From assembly GCA_041392835.1 (NCBI GenBank), contig JAWKLF010000001.1:62001-126000 (forward strand): 64,000 bases of DNA. The letters are read 5' to 3'. The translations under genes and the position numbers were made by a program. Numbering within the stretch: position 1 is the first letter of the stretch; every line of letters begins with the position of its first letter. Below, piece by piece: positions 1-8,466 of the stretch. Origin of the DNA: OLB11 sp041392835 (GTDB lineage Bacteria > Bacteroidota > Bacteroidia > Chitinophagales > Chitinophagaceae). Under the pieces are notes generated by a model. The model made no database searches. It saw only the letters and a list, made by a program, of their open reading frames with translations, and was not told the origin of the DNA.

Positions 1-125
1 TTGGAAAGCTCTTTACGTTGCTGATACAAAGAAACTATATCGTATTGAGCAAAAAAGACTATCCAAATTAAAAAGATTGTTGTAACAATAACTATTTTCT
101 TTCGAATCGAAATTTGAATACTCAT
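1..125 (-). CDS. FtsB/DivIC-like septum formation initiator, partial
   Basis: Only the first 41 codons are in the window; the gene runs off the left edge. The visible peptide starts MSIQISIRKK, continues with one hydrophobic segment (VIVTTIFLIWIVFFAQ) and then a charged stretch YDIVSLYQQRKEL. This short cytoplasmic head, single membrane span and start of a coiled coil with W-x-x-F-F and R-K-E-L matches the FtsB/DivIC-like proteins of Bacteroidota, which take part in the FtsQLB division complex. It starts 11 bases after the yajC stop, so it is probably co-transcribed with it. A CdaR/YbbR-like protein often follows yajC in this phylum, but the sequence fits FtsB better. Confidence 0.65.
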   Translation of the reverse strand, partial: MSIQISIRKKIVIVTTIFLIWIVFFAQYDIVSLYQQRKELS

Positions 126-136
126 ACTTCGTCTTT

Positions 137-481
137 TTAGGCTTTGGTATCGCCAGCTATTTTTTTACGATAGGCCATAGTCATTTCCATAGAGATAGCA
201 CTACGGTCAATTTTTAACACAGTATTTCGGTCTACTTCTAAAGAAATAGTTCCATCATCATTTGCTTTTACTATTTTGCCATATATGCCAGCATTGGTTA
301 TGATAGTATCGCCAATATCTGTGCTATTTGAAAAAGCTTTTTGTTCTTTAGCTCTTTTCATTTGTGGTCGTATCATAAATAAATACATCACGGCTATCAT
401 GCCTACCATAAATACTACATTAAACATAGGATTAGGTTTCCCATCTTGTCCAGCCATTAGAATGACATTTATTATATCCAT
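137..481 (-). CDS. yajC: preprotein translocase subunit YajC
   Basis: A 114-residue protein with the normal YajC plan: a short periplasmic start, one membrane span at about residues 20-37 (NVVFMVGMIAVMYLFMIRP), the conserved RPQMKRAKEQ just inside, then a small beta-rich cytoplasmic domain with D-I-G-D-T-I-I-T-N-A-G-I-Y-G-K-I. YajC is an accessory of the Sec translocon and binds SecDF. The MAGQDGKPNPM start is like other Bacteroidota YajC proteins. It lies between a DUF1573 lipoprotein and an FtsB-like gene. A promoter-like TACCTTTG lies just upstream on the minus strand, so it may have its own promoter. Confidence 0.93.
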   Translation of the reverse strand: MDIINVILMAGQDGKPNPMFNVVFMVGMIAVMYLFMIRPQMKRAKEQKAFSNSTDIGDTIITNAGIYGKIVKANDDGTISLEVDRNTVLKIDRSAISMEMTMAYRKKIAGDTKA

Positions 482-501
482 TATTATAAAAAATTTAGGG
501 A

Positions 502-531
502 CAAAGGTAAATAATAGTTTGGGTTTTGAAA
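502..531 (-). promoter_or_regulatory. Bacteroidota-type promoter for yajC
   Basis: On the minus strand TACCTTTG (502-509) fits the phylum's -7 consensus TAnnTTTG exactly. A TTTC (528-531) lies 18 bases upstream in place of the -33 TTTG. The yajC start is 21 bases downstream of the -7 box. The infA promoter in this window also has TTTC at -33. Confidence 0.5.
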
Positions 532-593
532 GGAAATCAAAAAAATAATGTCAAGTATAAGTTTGGGTATATAACAGGGAATGTAATTTTTTT

Positions 594-1040
594 TTATTCT
601 ACTATAACATCTATTAGCAAGGTATATTCCGAAGGTTTGCCATTGGTACGTATCCCAACCGTTTTGCTATTGTAACCTTTTTTACCTTGACTATTAAAGT
701 TTACTTCTATACTCCCTTTTTGATTAGGTTTAATGGGGTTTTGGTCATACACTGGAACTGTGCACCCACAAGAGCCGGCTGCATGCGAAATAATAATGTC
801 TTTATTTCCAGTGTTTGTATATTCAAAATCAAATTTTACATTTTCGCCTTCTTTTATAGTACCAAAATTATGAAATGTATCTACAAAGGTTAAACAACCA
901 AATGCAGAAGAATCTCCTATATCATTTGGGTTTTTTACTAAGCTTGTAGATAGCTTAGTGCTTGTTTGCCTTTCTTCTGACGATTTTTCACTACAGCTAT
1001 AGAGTGCCACTATGACAAGTAAAATCAAATAGTTATTCAT
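594..1040 (-). CDS. DUF1573 family lipoprotein
   Basis: A 148-residue protein with a lipoprotein signal peptide (MNNYLILLVIVALYSC, lipobox Cys at about residue 16) and one DUF1573 domain at about residues 50-145. The domain is recognised by F-x-x-x-x-x-x-F-G-T-I-K-E-G-E, FEYTNTGNKDIII and the SCGCTVP motif. DUF1573 is an Ig/ASH-like beta-sandwich domain of unknown function, very common in Bacteroidota envelopes and often placed next to yajC and nusB as here. No enzymatic residues are apparent. The two cysteines of SCGC may bind metal or form a disulfide, but that is a guess. Confidence 0.85.
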   Translation of the reverse strand: MNNYLILLVIVALYSCSEKSSEERQTSTKLSTSLVKNPNDIGDSSAFGCLTFVDTFHNFGTIKEGENVKFDFEYTNTGNKDIIISHAAGSCGCTVPVYDQNPIKPNQKGSIEVNFNSQGKKGYNSKTVGIRTNGKPSEYTLLIDVIVE

Positions 1041-1067
1041 TTTTTATTATTTTTTACAAAGTCTATT

Positions 1068-1969
1068 TTATGAATTTTTATTTTCTTTTTCAAGTTCTTT
1101 ACGAATGCTATCTAAAACGCCATTTACAAATTGACCACTTTGAGGTGTGCTAAACATTTTGGCCAGTCTATATATTCATTAATACTAACTTTTACAGGTA
1201 TGGTAGAAAAAAATAATAATTCGCATACTCCCATATTAATAAGTATTCTATCTATTGTAGCTATGCGATCGGCATCCCAATTGAGTAATTTAGGTTTTAC
1301 GATTTCGCTAAAAATGGGTAATTTTTCATGATACAAATCAAGCAATTCTAAAGCAAATTCTTCTTTATCACTACTAACTAAGCTATTGAAAGCAAAATGC
1401 ATGGGTTTACTCAAAATCTTATACGTCATAGCATCTAATGTGTCATAGTCCGTATACCAATTCATGTGCAACTCAGCCATGAGCTGTGCAGTATCTTCAT
1501 GTTCAAAAATAAATTTCATTATTATGAATTGAACAATGTCTTTGTCTTCATTTAAATTATGTGTAGACGACAACAAATACTTTTGATATTCTTAGGTTTT
1601 TTGCAAATCCAGAAATTGTTTCTTAATGTACTCTGTATCAAAATCGTTATATAACTTATGTTTTTTTGTAAGGTCTATGATACTTTGATTTTCTTTGAGA
1701 GCTTTTATAACTATATTATAAGCAAGTTTTGTGTTGATGTTTAAATCTTCTTGTGTAGGTAGATGTTTAGATGATCGTTGATTTGAGAAAACTAAAACAT
1801 AGTCGCAAAGCTGAATTAAAAATTGATACACAGTAACAAGAAGTAGGGATGTATTTATGATCTCATTCTTTAAATTTTTTTGCAATTCACTACTAGTAGT
1901 TTCCGTATTGAGTGAAGCTTGATAAAGAACATTAAAGGCTTTAATTCGAATAAGTCTTCTTGTCATCAT
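1068..1969 (-). pseudogene. nusB: nusB, transcription antitermination factor, disrupted
   Basis: The translation matches the long (about 300-residue) NusB form of Bacteroidota but is broken twice. The first part starts MMTRRLIRIKAFNVLYQ and stops at TAA (1592-1594) after FLDLQKT. The same frame resumes at once with EYQKYLLSSTHNLNEDKD and runs to INEYID. There a missing base near 1165-1169 moves the frame; the expected end, LAKMFSTPQSGQFVNGVLDS and on to KENKNS, is found one frame over, ending with TAA at 1068-1070. Total length is 902 bases (3n+2). I chose ATG 1969 rather than upstream codons because MMTRRLIRIK is the family's usual start. NusB binds boxA RNA during rRNA transcription. Either the gene is inactive or the sequence carries two errors. 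Confidence 0.85.
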
Positions 1970-2267
1970 ATTTATAAGAGCTTTATGTGTATAACTTTTG
2001 GGGGTTGGCAAATATAGTAGCGAAAAAAAATATATCCAATAATACCTTTTTTATAGTAAAAGTATTGCTTGTAAAAAATATAATATTTTTATATAAAAAA
2101 AAATTAGTATGTAAAATATTTTATGAATAAATAATTAAAATAGTAGTAAATATGCTTATGTTTAATATATTAAAAAAAATATTTATTTTTATAAATTTTT
2201 ATTTGACTGTTGGTATATTTTATTTATTTTCACATTTTATTGTTAACATTATTTTAAATACACCTAC
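1970..2267. other. very AT-rich intergenic region
   Basis: A divergent intergenic stretch between nusB and the crotonase gene, with well over 80% A+T and long A and T runs. It must hold promoters for both sides, but I see no -7/-33 pair with correct spacing. TGTTAACA (about 2240-2247) is a small palindrome. Confidence 0.6.
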
Positions 2268-3158
2268 ATGTTTATAAATAACAACCTTAAGATCAAAGTA
2301 GATGAAGAGAATAAAGTGTTGTGGATAGGGATTGATTTACAAGAAAAACTTTGTTATTCGCTTAGCTTTTTAGATAATTTAGTTCAAGTAAAGGACCTGA
2401 TTGTTTATTTTATTAAAAAGGAAAATATAAAATATGTTTGCGCCTATTCACTCAATCAAGGTATTTGGAACTTAGGCGGCGATTTAGAATTTTTTGTCAA
2501 CTGTATTAAGAATAAGAAAAAAAGAGAACTGACTGATTATGCATATAAGTGTATAGATTTAGTATATCAATACAATAATAATTACGAAACCAATGTCATA
2601 TCTGCTTGTGTAGTACAAGGAAATGCCTTTGGTGGCGGTTTTGAAAGTGCCTTATCGGGCAATTATATAATAGCAGAAAAAGCAGCAAAGTTTAGTTTCC
2701 CAGAAGTAATATTTGGAACGTTTCCAGGTATGGGAGCCTATAGTTTTTTATCTAAAAAAGTAGGATTTACAGCAGCTAATAATATCATTAAATCCAACAA
2801 AACCTATACTGCACAAGATGTATTTGATATGGGTGTTATAGATAAAGTAGTAGAAAACAATATGGGTATATCAGAAATGAACAAAGCCATTCTAAGTGGT
2901 GAACTGGACAAAAAATTTGATAATCCATTTATTTCTATTTGTAATAAAGTAAGTAAAAAAGAGCTGATAGACATAGTAGATGTATGGGTAGATAAGGCAT
3001 TTACTCTTACTGATAACAATATCAATAGAATGGTAAAAATTGCTAATTTTCAACGTCGCAAACAAGTACAAGAAAATACAAAAGAACAGGTAAGTACAGA
3101 AATTGAACAAGAGATAAAAACAGCTGAAATAAATTCAATAATCAATAGCTCTTTTTAG
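2268..3158 (+). CDS. RpfF-like crotonase (possible diffusible signal factor synthase)
   Basis: A 296-residue crotonase-fold (enoyl-CoA hydratase/isomerase) protein that resembles RpfF, the synthase of cis-2-unsaturated fatty acid signals (DSF), more than ordinary hydratases. Visible RpfF-like blocks are WNLGGDLEFF (67-76), CIDLVYQ (95-101), VVQGNAFGGGFESALS (115-130) and FPEVIFGTFPGMGAYSFLS (144-162). The two glutamates that are catalytic in RpfF fall at E126 and E146, with the family's 20-residue spacing. The C-terminal tail (about 265-296) is charged and low in complexity. It is a single gene with no rpfB, rpfC or rpfG homologue beside it, so signal synthesis is inferred. A degradative or other acyl-CoA role remains possible. 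Confidence 0.75.
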   Translation: MFINNNLKIKVDEENKVLWIGIDLQEKLCYSLSFLDNLVQVKDLIVYFIKKENIKYVCAYSLNQGIWNLGGDLEFFVNCIKNKKKRELTDYAYKCIDLVYQYNNNYETNVISACVVQGNAFGGGFESALSGNYIIAEKAAKFSFPEVIFGTFPGMGAYSFLSKKVGFTAANNIIKSNKTYTAQDVFDMGVIDKVVENNMGISEMNKAILSGELDKKFDNPFISICNKVSKKELIDIVDVWVDKAFTLTDNNINRMVKIANFQRRKQVQENTKEQVSTEIEQEIKTAEINSIINSSF

Positions 3159-3210
3159 AGGCTTTGAACCCAACTCTTTTATATAAATTTCCGTCTTAAA
3201 TAAAGTAAGG

Positions 3211-3260
3211 CATTAACAAATGTTAATGTTAGAATTAATAAAAAAATATCAGTATATTTG
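3211..3260 (+). promoter_or_regulatory. promoter and palindrome upstream of the Omp28-like gene
   Basis: TATATTTG (3253-3260) matches the -7 consensus; the -33 box is weak. Just upstream lies a perfect inverted repeat, CATTAACA-AA-TGTTAATG (3211-3228), placed where a regulator could act on this promoter. A near copy lies inside the first rRNA promoter at about 38283-38298. Confidence 0.5.
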
Positions 3261-3286
3261 TTCAAACATAAAAATTATATAAATCA

Positions 3287-4159
3287 ATGAAACACTTATT
3301 ATCCCTCTCCATCTTTGCTTTTGTCGTTTTAGCATTTGCTTCTTGTACAAAAGACAACTCTAAAACTGCAGGCTTAAGCCCAGTTTGGCAAAATAATCAA
3401 CAAGAAGAAGAAGTAGTTACTGACCCTTATGCATGGGTAAAAGCAGTACCTGCTGATTTTACTAAAAAAGTAGTATTAGAAGAATTTACTGGCGAGTGGT
3501 GCGGATGGTGCCCTGAAGGTGCTAAAGTAATGGAAGATAATGTAGCAGCAAATCCTGGAAGAGTAGTTGGAATTGCAGTACATGATGGTGACCCTATGGA
3601 AATTCCTTCATTTAATACATGGATTAAAGGATTAACTGGAGTGTCAGGATATCCAAACGGAAGCGTAGATAGAGCAGATGCATCAAGTCGTGGTTCATGG
3701 ACTGGTCAAATTACAACAGAATTGGCTAAAGCAGCTACTTGCGGTTTAGCAATGGTTTCTACTTTAAATGGTGATGCAATTGATGTAAATGTTTATGTTG
3801 GATACAATACTCCTATAACTGGAAATACAAAATTAACGTTGGCTGTTATCGAAAACGATGTTCCTCAGTCTCCTGGTGGTCAATCAAACTATTCTTCATC
3901 AGTAGTAGTAGATGCTAATTGGCAACATTCTCACGTTCTCAGAGGTATTATTACAGCTGAGCAAGGCGATGATATTAAATTAAACGAATCAACTAATTAT
4001 ACAAAAGTTGAGTTTAAAAATATCGATTTAAGCGGCATGAAAATTAACGATATGAAAAATGTACACTTAGCTGCTTTTATCAATATCAACGATGCTGGCA
4101 AGCGTGAAGTGTTAAACGCACAAGAATGCGGATTGAATGAAGAAAAGAAATGGGATTAA
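3287..4159 (+). CDS. Omp28-like outer-membrane lipoprotein with a CxxC motif
   Basis: A 290-residue lipoprotein: signal peptide MKHLLSLSIFAFVVLAFASC with the lipobox Cys at residue 20. A thioredoxin-like stretch follows with VVLEEFTGEWCGWCPEGAK (CGWC, about residues 72-75), then a beta-rich C-terminal half. This is the Omp28-related family, named after the Porphyromonas outer-membrane protein and common in Bacteroidota. The CxxC suggests a thiol-redox or disulfide role, but the function of the family is not settled. It is a single-gene unit with its own promoter and a strong terminator. Confidence 0.85.
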   Translation: MKHLLSLSIFAFVVLAFASCTKDNSKTAGLSPVWQNNQQEEEVVTDPYAWVKAVPADFTKKVVLEEFTGEWCGWCPEGAKVMEDNVAANPGRVVGIAVHDGDPMEIPSFNTWIKGLTGVSGYPNGSVDRADASSRGSWTGQITTELAKAATCGLAMVSTLNGDAIDVNVYVGYNTPITGNTKLTLAVIENDVPQSPGGQSNYSSSVVVDANWQHSHVLRGIITAEQGDDIKLNESTNYTKVEFKNIDLSGMKINDMKNVHLAAFININDAGKREVLNAQECGLNEEKKWD

Positions 4160-4183
4160 TCTTTTTTTAATTTACGATATGTT

Positions 4184-4217
4184 TAAAAAAACTGCACAAC
4201 ATGTGCAGTTTTTTTTT
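4184..4217 (+). terminator. Rho-independent terminator of the Omp28-like gene
   Basis: Stem ACTGCACA / TGTGCAGT with a short loop, preceded by an A run and followed by a run of T. Confidence 0.85.
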
Positions 4218-4219
4218 GC

Positions 4220-4272
4220 TTTGAAAAATAAAAAGTTGCTTTATATTTGTAATAAAGTTAGACAAGACTAAC
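4220..4272 (+). promoter_or_regulatory. mntH promoter with an inverted-repeat operator at the start site
   Basis: TTTG (4220-4223), 18 bases, TATATTTG (4242-4249) is a textbook Bacteroidota promoter. Directly at the predicted transcription start lies GTTAGACAAGACTAAC (4257-4272), an inverted repeat with 5-bp arms GTTAG/CTAAC. Its position fits an operator for a metal-sensing repressor of the MntR/DtxR family. That identity is inferred from the gene it precedes. Confidence 0.65.
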
Positions 4273-4289
4273 ATTATATTTAGACGAAT

Positions 4290-6164
4290 ATGCTTAGAGA
4301 AACAAAAAGTTTAGAAGAAGTACGCGATAGCGTGAACCCATCATTAAAAAAATCAATGTGGAAGCGAATGCTATCCTTTATTGGCCCTGCGTACTTAATA
4401 TCAGTTGGATATATGGACCCTGGCAATTGGGCTACTGATATATCGGGTGGTAGTCGCTATGGATACTCATTAATATGGGTATTAGTTATGAGCAATATCA
4501 TGGCTATTATTCTACAGAGTTTATGTGCTCGCCTAGGTATTGTATATAGAAAAGATTTGGCTCAGGTTAATAGAGAAACATATCCTCGATTAATAAATTT
4601 TTGTCTTTATATATTAGCTGAGCTGGCAATAGCAGCAACAGATTTGGCCGAAATTATAGGTATGGCTATAGGTCTTAATCTTTTGTTTGGATTGCCACTT
4701 ATATATGGAGTTTCTATCACTATATTAGATACTTTTTTATTACTCTATTTACAAAAATTGGGAATACGAAAATTAGAAGCCTTTATCATTTCATTGATAG
4801 CTATAATTTTTATAGCATTTGCCATTGAATTGTTTTTAGTAAAACCTGATTTTGTAGAAATCATAAAGGGTGTAAAACCAGTATTGCCAGATAACGATGC
4901 ATTATATATAGCCATAGGAATAATTGGTGCTACCGTTATGCCGCATAATTTGTATTTGCACTCTGCATTAGTTCAAACCCGAAAAATAGAAAATACAATA
5001 GAGGCTAAAAAAAGAGCTATAAAAATGAATTTTATAGATTCGACTATTGCCTTAAACTTAGCACTCTTTGTCAATGCTGCAATTTTGATTTTAGCTGGCG
5101 CTACTTTTTACAAAAGTGGAATGCATCAAGTAGAAAGTATTGAAGATGCACATAAATTATTAGCACCTTTGGTTGGTTCTTCACTAGCTCCTATTTTATT
5201 TGCTGTTGCTCTTATAGCAGCAGGGCAGAGTAGTACTGTAACAGGCACGCTGGCTGGCCAAATAGTAATGGAAGGTTATCTGCAAATTCGATTAAATCCT
5301 TGGATAAGGCGATTGATAACACGCTTAGTTGCCATAGCACCTGCACTTCTCACTATACTCTTAGCAGGCGAAGAAAAAATGAATGACTTACTTATATTAA
5401 GTCAAGTAGTTTTAAGTATACAGCTTGCTTTTGCAATTATTCCTTTAATATATGCAGTTAGTAATAAAAAAATGATGGATAGTTTTGCAATAAAACCTTG
5501 GTTGATTATCGTATCTTCCTTAATTACTCTAATCATTCTATACTTAAATATAAAGATGGTATTTAATGAAGTTATTCTTTTTGTTAATCAGTACGATTCT
5601 ATAGGAGTTAAAATTTTTATAGCCATCATCTTACTATTTTTTATCATTTTATTAGCCTATACACTTATCTATCCCTTATTAAATAAAAAAGTAAAAACAA
5701 CTCGAGTTGGATTACATCCAGTACAAAATGAAACTTTACGAATAGATACTATAAAAGATTACAAACACATAGCACTTGCTCTGGATTTTAGCAAAAAAGA
5801 CCAATCTGTTATTTCACATGCTTTGAAATTGGCATCAGAAGATACTAAAATTATACTTATACATATTTTGGAAAGTGCATCAGCAAAAATTTTAGGCAGT
5901 AATGCAGCAGACAAAGAATATGAAGAAGATATAAACTATTTAAAAAATTATGTAGAGCTGATAAAGCCTTTGCACAAACAAGTCAGCTATGAACTTGGCT
6001 ATAGAAATCGAATATCAGAAATTGTTCGCATTTGTAATGACCAAGAAGTAGATTTATTAGTCATGGGAGCACATGGCCACAAAGGCTTTTTAGATTTATT
6101 ATATGGACAAACAATAGATCAGGTGAGGCATCAATTAGATGTGCCAGTACTGGTAGTAAAATAA
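4290..6164 (+). CDS. mntH: Nramp-family Mn2+/Fe2+ transporter fused to a universal stress protein domain
   Basis: A 624-residue two-domain protein. Residues about 25-460 are an Nramp proton-coupled divalent-metal transporter with the metal-site motif DPGNWATD (43-50), the second motif ATVMPHNLYLHSALVQTR, and AGQSSTVTGTLAGQ; about 11 hydrophobic segments are visible. Residues about 490-624 form a UspA domain beginning YKHIALALDFS and ending VDLLVMGAHGHKGFLDLLYG, which contains the G-x2-G-x9-G nucleotide-binding pattern. The Usp part is cytosolic and may sense ATP to regulate transport; this is inference. Promoter and likely operator are just upstream. Mn2+ is the likeliest substrate for a bacterial Nramp, but Fe2+ cannot be excluded. 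Confidence 0.92.
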   Translation: MLRETKSLEEVRDSVNPSLKKSMWKRMLSFIGPAYLISVGYMDPGNWATDISGGSRYGYSLIWVLVMSNIMAIILQSLCARLGIVYRKDLAQVNRETYPRLINFCLYILAELAIAATDLAEIIGMAIGLNLLFGLPLIYGVSITILDTFLLLYLQKLGIRKLEAFIISLIAIIFIAFAIELFLVKPDFVEIIKGVKPVLPDNDALYIAIGIIGATVMPHNLYLHSALVQTRKIENTIEAKKRAIKMNFIDSTIALNLALFVNAAILILAGATFYKSGMHQVESIEDAHKLLAPLVGSSLAPILFAVALIAAGQSSTVTGTLAGQIVMEGYLQIRLNPWIRRLITRLVAIAPALLTILLAGEEKMNDLLILSQVVLSIQLAFAIIPLIYAVSNKKMMDSFAIKPWLIIVSSLITLIILYLNIKMVFNEVILFVNQYDSIGVKIFIAIILLFFIILLAYTLIYPLLNKKVKTTRVGLHPVQNETLRIDTIKDYKHIALALDFSKKDQSVISHALKLASEDTKIILIHILESASAKILGSNAADKEYEEDINYLKNYVELIKPLHKQVSYELGYRNRISEIVRICNDQEVDLLVMGAHGHKGFLDLLYGQTIDQVRHQLDVPVLVVK

Positions 6165-6214
6165 GCAATGCCATATCACATTTATTCTTCTACTTCATAT
6201 TACTTTTACATGAG

Positions 6215-7477
6215 ATGTTTAGTCATGCAAAACAATATATCATTGTAGCCTTTCAAGAAATTGTAAGCAACAGACTGCGTTCTTTTTTATCTTTATTAGG
6301 TATTACCATTGGAGTTTTTTGTATCATTAGTGTATTAACTGTAGTGAGCAGTTTAAAAAATAATATTCAAACCAATATGCAAAGTTTGGGCAGCAATGTA
6401 CTCTATGTAGGAAAGTTTGCATGGATTCCCGAAGACAAAGGTGAGTATCCTTGGTGGAAATACAAGTCCAGACCGGTAAATACGTTACAAGAATTGAAAA
6501 TGATTGAAAAAAAAGCTCAAACAGCTGCCTATTCTGTATTGTCGAACAATGGCGAACAAATGAAGTTGTCTTTTAATAATAGAAGTATTGAGCAAGTAGA
6601 AGTTTTTGCTATGACTTATCATTTCAATAAAGTGCAACCTATCGATATAGAATTTGGTCGTTATTTTTCTCAGCACGAAATGACACAGGCCACAGATAAT
6701 AATATAGTACTTGGGCATGCTGTTTCAGCCGAATTATTTGGAAACGCTATTAAGCCTGTGGGCAAGCAAGTTATGCTCAATGGAAGGCGTTGTAATGTAA
6801 TTGGTGTTTTAAAAGAGCATGGCAAAACCATGACAGGTTTTGACTATGACAATGCTATTCTAATGTCTTACTTACATTTTCTAAATTATAAAAAAATAGA
6901 TAATCAATCGAACGGAGGTTTTATAGACCCTGTATATATGATTAAAACTCGAAACGGGATTTCATTAGAAGAAATGAAATATGAAATAAAAGGAATTTTG
7001 AGAGCCTATCGAAAATTGAAACCATCGGAACCAGACAATTTTTCTTTTAATCAGTTAGACACTATTCAAAATAGTATCAACGATATTTTTGCCAGTTTTT
7101 CACTTATCGGATGGATTATTGGTCTCTTCTCTTTGTTGGTGGGAGGTTTTGGCATAGCCAATATAATGTTTGTATCCGTAAAAGAAAGAACACGATACAT
7201 AGGAATAAAAAAATCTATAGGAGCAAAGCAAAAGGCCATACTAAGCGAGTTTCTGATGGAGTCTGTTATCCTTTGTTTGATAGGTGGTTTGCTTGGTATA
7301 GCTTTAGTATTTCTTGTATCGCTAATTTTAAGTGGGCCTATAGGATTTCCCGTTACGCTTTCATTAAGTCACTTCATAATAGGAGTTGGCATCAGCGTTT
7401 TTTTAGGGTTAGTTTTTGGGTATATACCAGCCAAAAAAGCCTCATCATTAAACCCTGTTGAAGCCATAAGAAGTTAA
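6215..7477 (+). CDS. MacB/FtsX-type ABC transporter permease
   Basis: A 420-residue permease of the MacB type: an N-terminal membrane span (about 20-45, LRSFLSLLGITIGVFCIISVLTV) with the typical NRLRSFLSLLGI entry, a large periplasmic MacB_PCD domain (about 50-270), and three C-terminal spans of an FtsX domain (about 285-410) ending P-A-K-K-A-S-S-L-N-P-V-E-A-I-R. These proteins pair with a separate ATPase to move proteins, lipoproteins or drugs across the envelope. No ATPase gene is adjacent, so the partner lies elsewhere. The stop overlaps the stop of the convergent glycosyltransferase gene by three bases. Confidence 0.88.
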   Translation: MFSHAKQYIIVAFQEIVSNRLRSFLSLLGITIGVFCIISVLTVVSSLKNNIQTNMQSLGSNVLYVGKFAWIPEDKGEYPWWKYKSRPVNTLQELKMIEKKAQTAAYSVLSNNGEQMKLSFNNRSIEQVEVFAMTYHFNKVQPIDIEFGRYFSQHEMTQATDNNIVLGHAVSAELFGNAIKPVGKQVMLNGRRCNVIGVLKEHGKTMTGFDYDNAILMSYLHFLNYKKIDNQSNGGFIDPVYMIKTRNGISLEEMKYEIKGILRAYRKLKPSEPDNFSFNQLDTIQNSINDIFASFSLIGWIIGLFSLLVGGFGIANIMFVSVKERTRYIGIKKSIGAKQKAILSEFLMESVILCLIGGLLGIALVFLVSLILSGPIGFPVTLSLSHFIIGVGISVFLGLVFGYIPAKKASSLNPVEAIRS

Positions 7478-8466
7478 TCTAATCTTTCAGCTATATTATA
7501 ATTATTTCTATCGCTTGATGTGCGGCTTATCAGCTCACCAATAAAGCCAGCTAAAAAAAGTTGAGTACCTATAACTAATGAAACAAGACCAACATAAAAG
7601 AGTGGTCGCTCTGTCATATTATACTGATGAAAAATAAATTTTGCTATGCTTAAATATGTAAAGATTACAGCACCAATCAAAAAAACTAAGGTGCCCCATA
7701 ATCCAAAAACGTGCATTGGTTTTTTTCCATATTTGCCAACAAATAATATAGAGGCTAAATCTAAAAAGCCATTTATAAAACGTTCTAAACCAAATTTGCT
7801 GACGCCATATTTTCTGGCTTGATGTGCTACTGGTTTTTCTGAAATGTTTGTAAAACCCTGCCATTTAGCTATTACAGGTATATAGCGGTGCATTTCGCCA
7901 TATACTTCAACCGACTTAACTACTTGTTTTGTATAAATTTTTAGACCACAATTCATATCATGAAGTTTTACCCCACTCATTTTTCCAGTCACCCAATTAT
8001 ATAGTTTAGAAGGTATGTTCTTAGTCAATGCATTATCAAAACGCTTTTTTTTCCAGCCACTTACCAAATCATACCCACCTTCTTTTATTGTAGATAATAA
8101 AGATGGAATTTCTTCTGGTGAATCTTGCAAGTCGGCATCCATAGTAATTATATAATCGCCTTTTGCCATTTTGAATCCTTCATTCAAGGCAGCCGATTTG
8201 CCATAATTTCTTTGAAATCGAAGTCCTAAGATAGCCTTGTTTTTATTTCTAGCCTCTTTTACTTTTTCCCAACTTCCATCTTTGCTTCCATCATCTATCA
8301 ATATGACTTCATAGCTGTAATTATTTTTTTGCATAACATCTTCTATCCAGTTTATGAGTTCTGGTAGCGATTCGGATTCATTTAGAAAAGGAATGATGAT
8401 ACTGAGTTCCAAATTATTTTTTATTTTTTGTAAATGTATAAAAAATGAATGAACAAAAAAATGCAC
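7474..8466 (-). CDS. family 2 glycosyltransferase, polyprenol-phosphate type
   Basis: A 330-residue GT2 enzyme of the DPM1/ArnC/GtrB type. The GT-A domain has LSIIIPFLNESESLPEL, the DDGSKDGSW nucleotide-binding block, MDADLQDSPEEIP (the D-x-D metal site) and RNYGKSAALNEGF. Two hydrophobic hairpin segments lie near residues 255-310. Such enzymes move a sugar from a nucleotide donor to undecaprenyl or dolichyl phosphate. The ATG start overlaps the upstream gene by 53 bases, and the first 20 residues are poorly conserved in character. A TTG at 8412, just after the upstream stop and giving MELSIIIPF, is a credible alternative start. It lies last in an operon with the DUF4199-like gene and a dihydroorotase-like gene. 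Confidence 0.85.
   Translation of the reverse strand: MHFFVHSFFIHLQKIKNNLELSIIIPFLNESESLPELINWIEDVMQKNNYSYEVILIDDGSKDGSWEKVKEARNKNKAILGLRFQRNYGKSAALNEGFKMAKGDYIITMDADLQDSPEEIPSLLSTIKEGGYDLVSGWKKKRFDNALTKNIPSKLYNWVTGKMSGVKLHDMNCGLKIYTKQVVKSVEVYGEMHRYIPVIAKWQGFTNISEKPVAHQARKYGVSKFGLERFINGFLDLASILFVGKYGKKPMHVFGLWGTLVFLIGAVIFTYLSIAKFIFHQYNMTERPLFYVGLVSLVIGTQLFLAGFIGELISRTSSDRNNYNIAERLD

Noticed and set aside
1592..2011. Two short independent proteins in place of nusB
   Set aside because: Both pieces and the shifted end align in order with one NusB; the second piece has only a TTG start directly after the stop.
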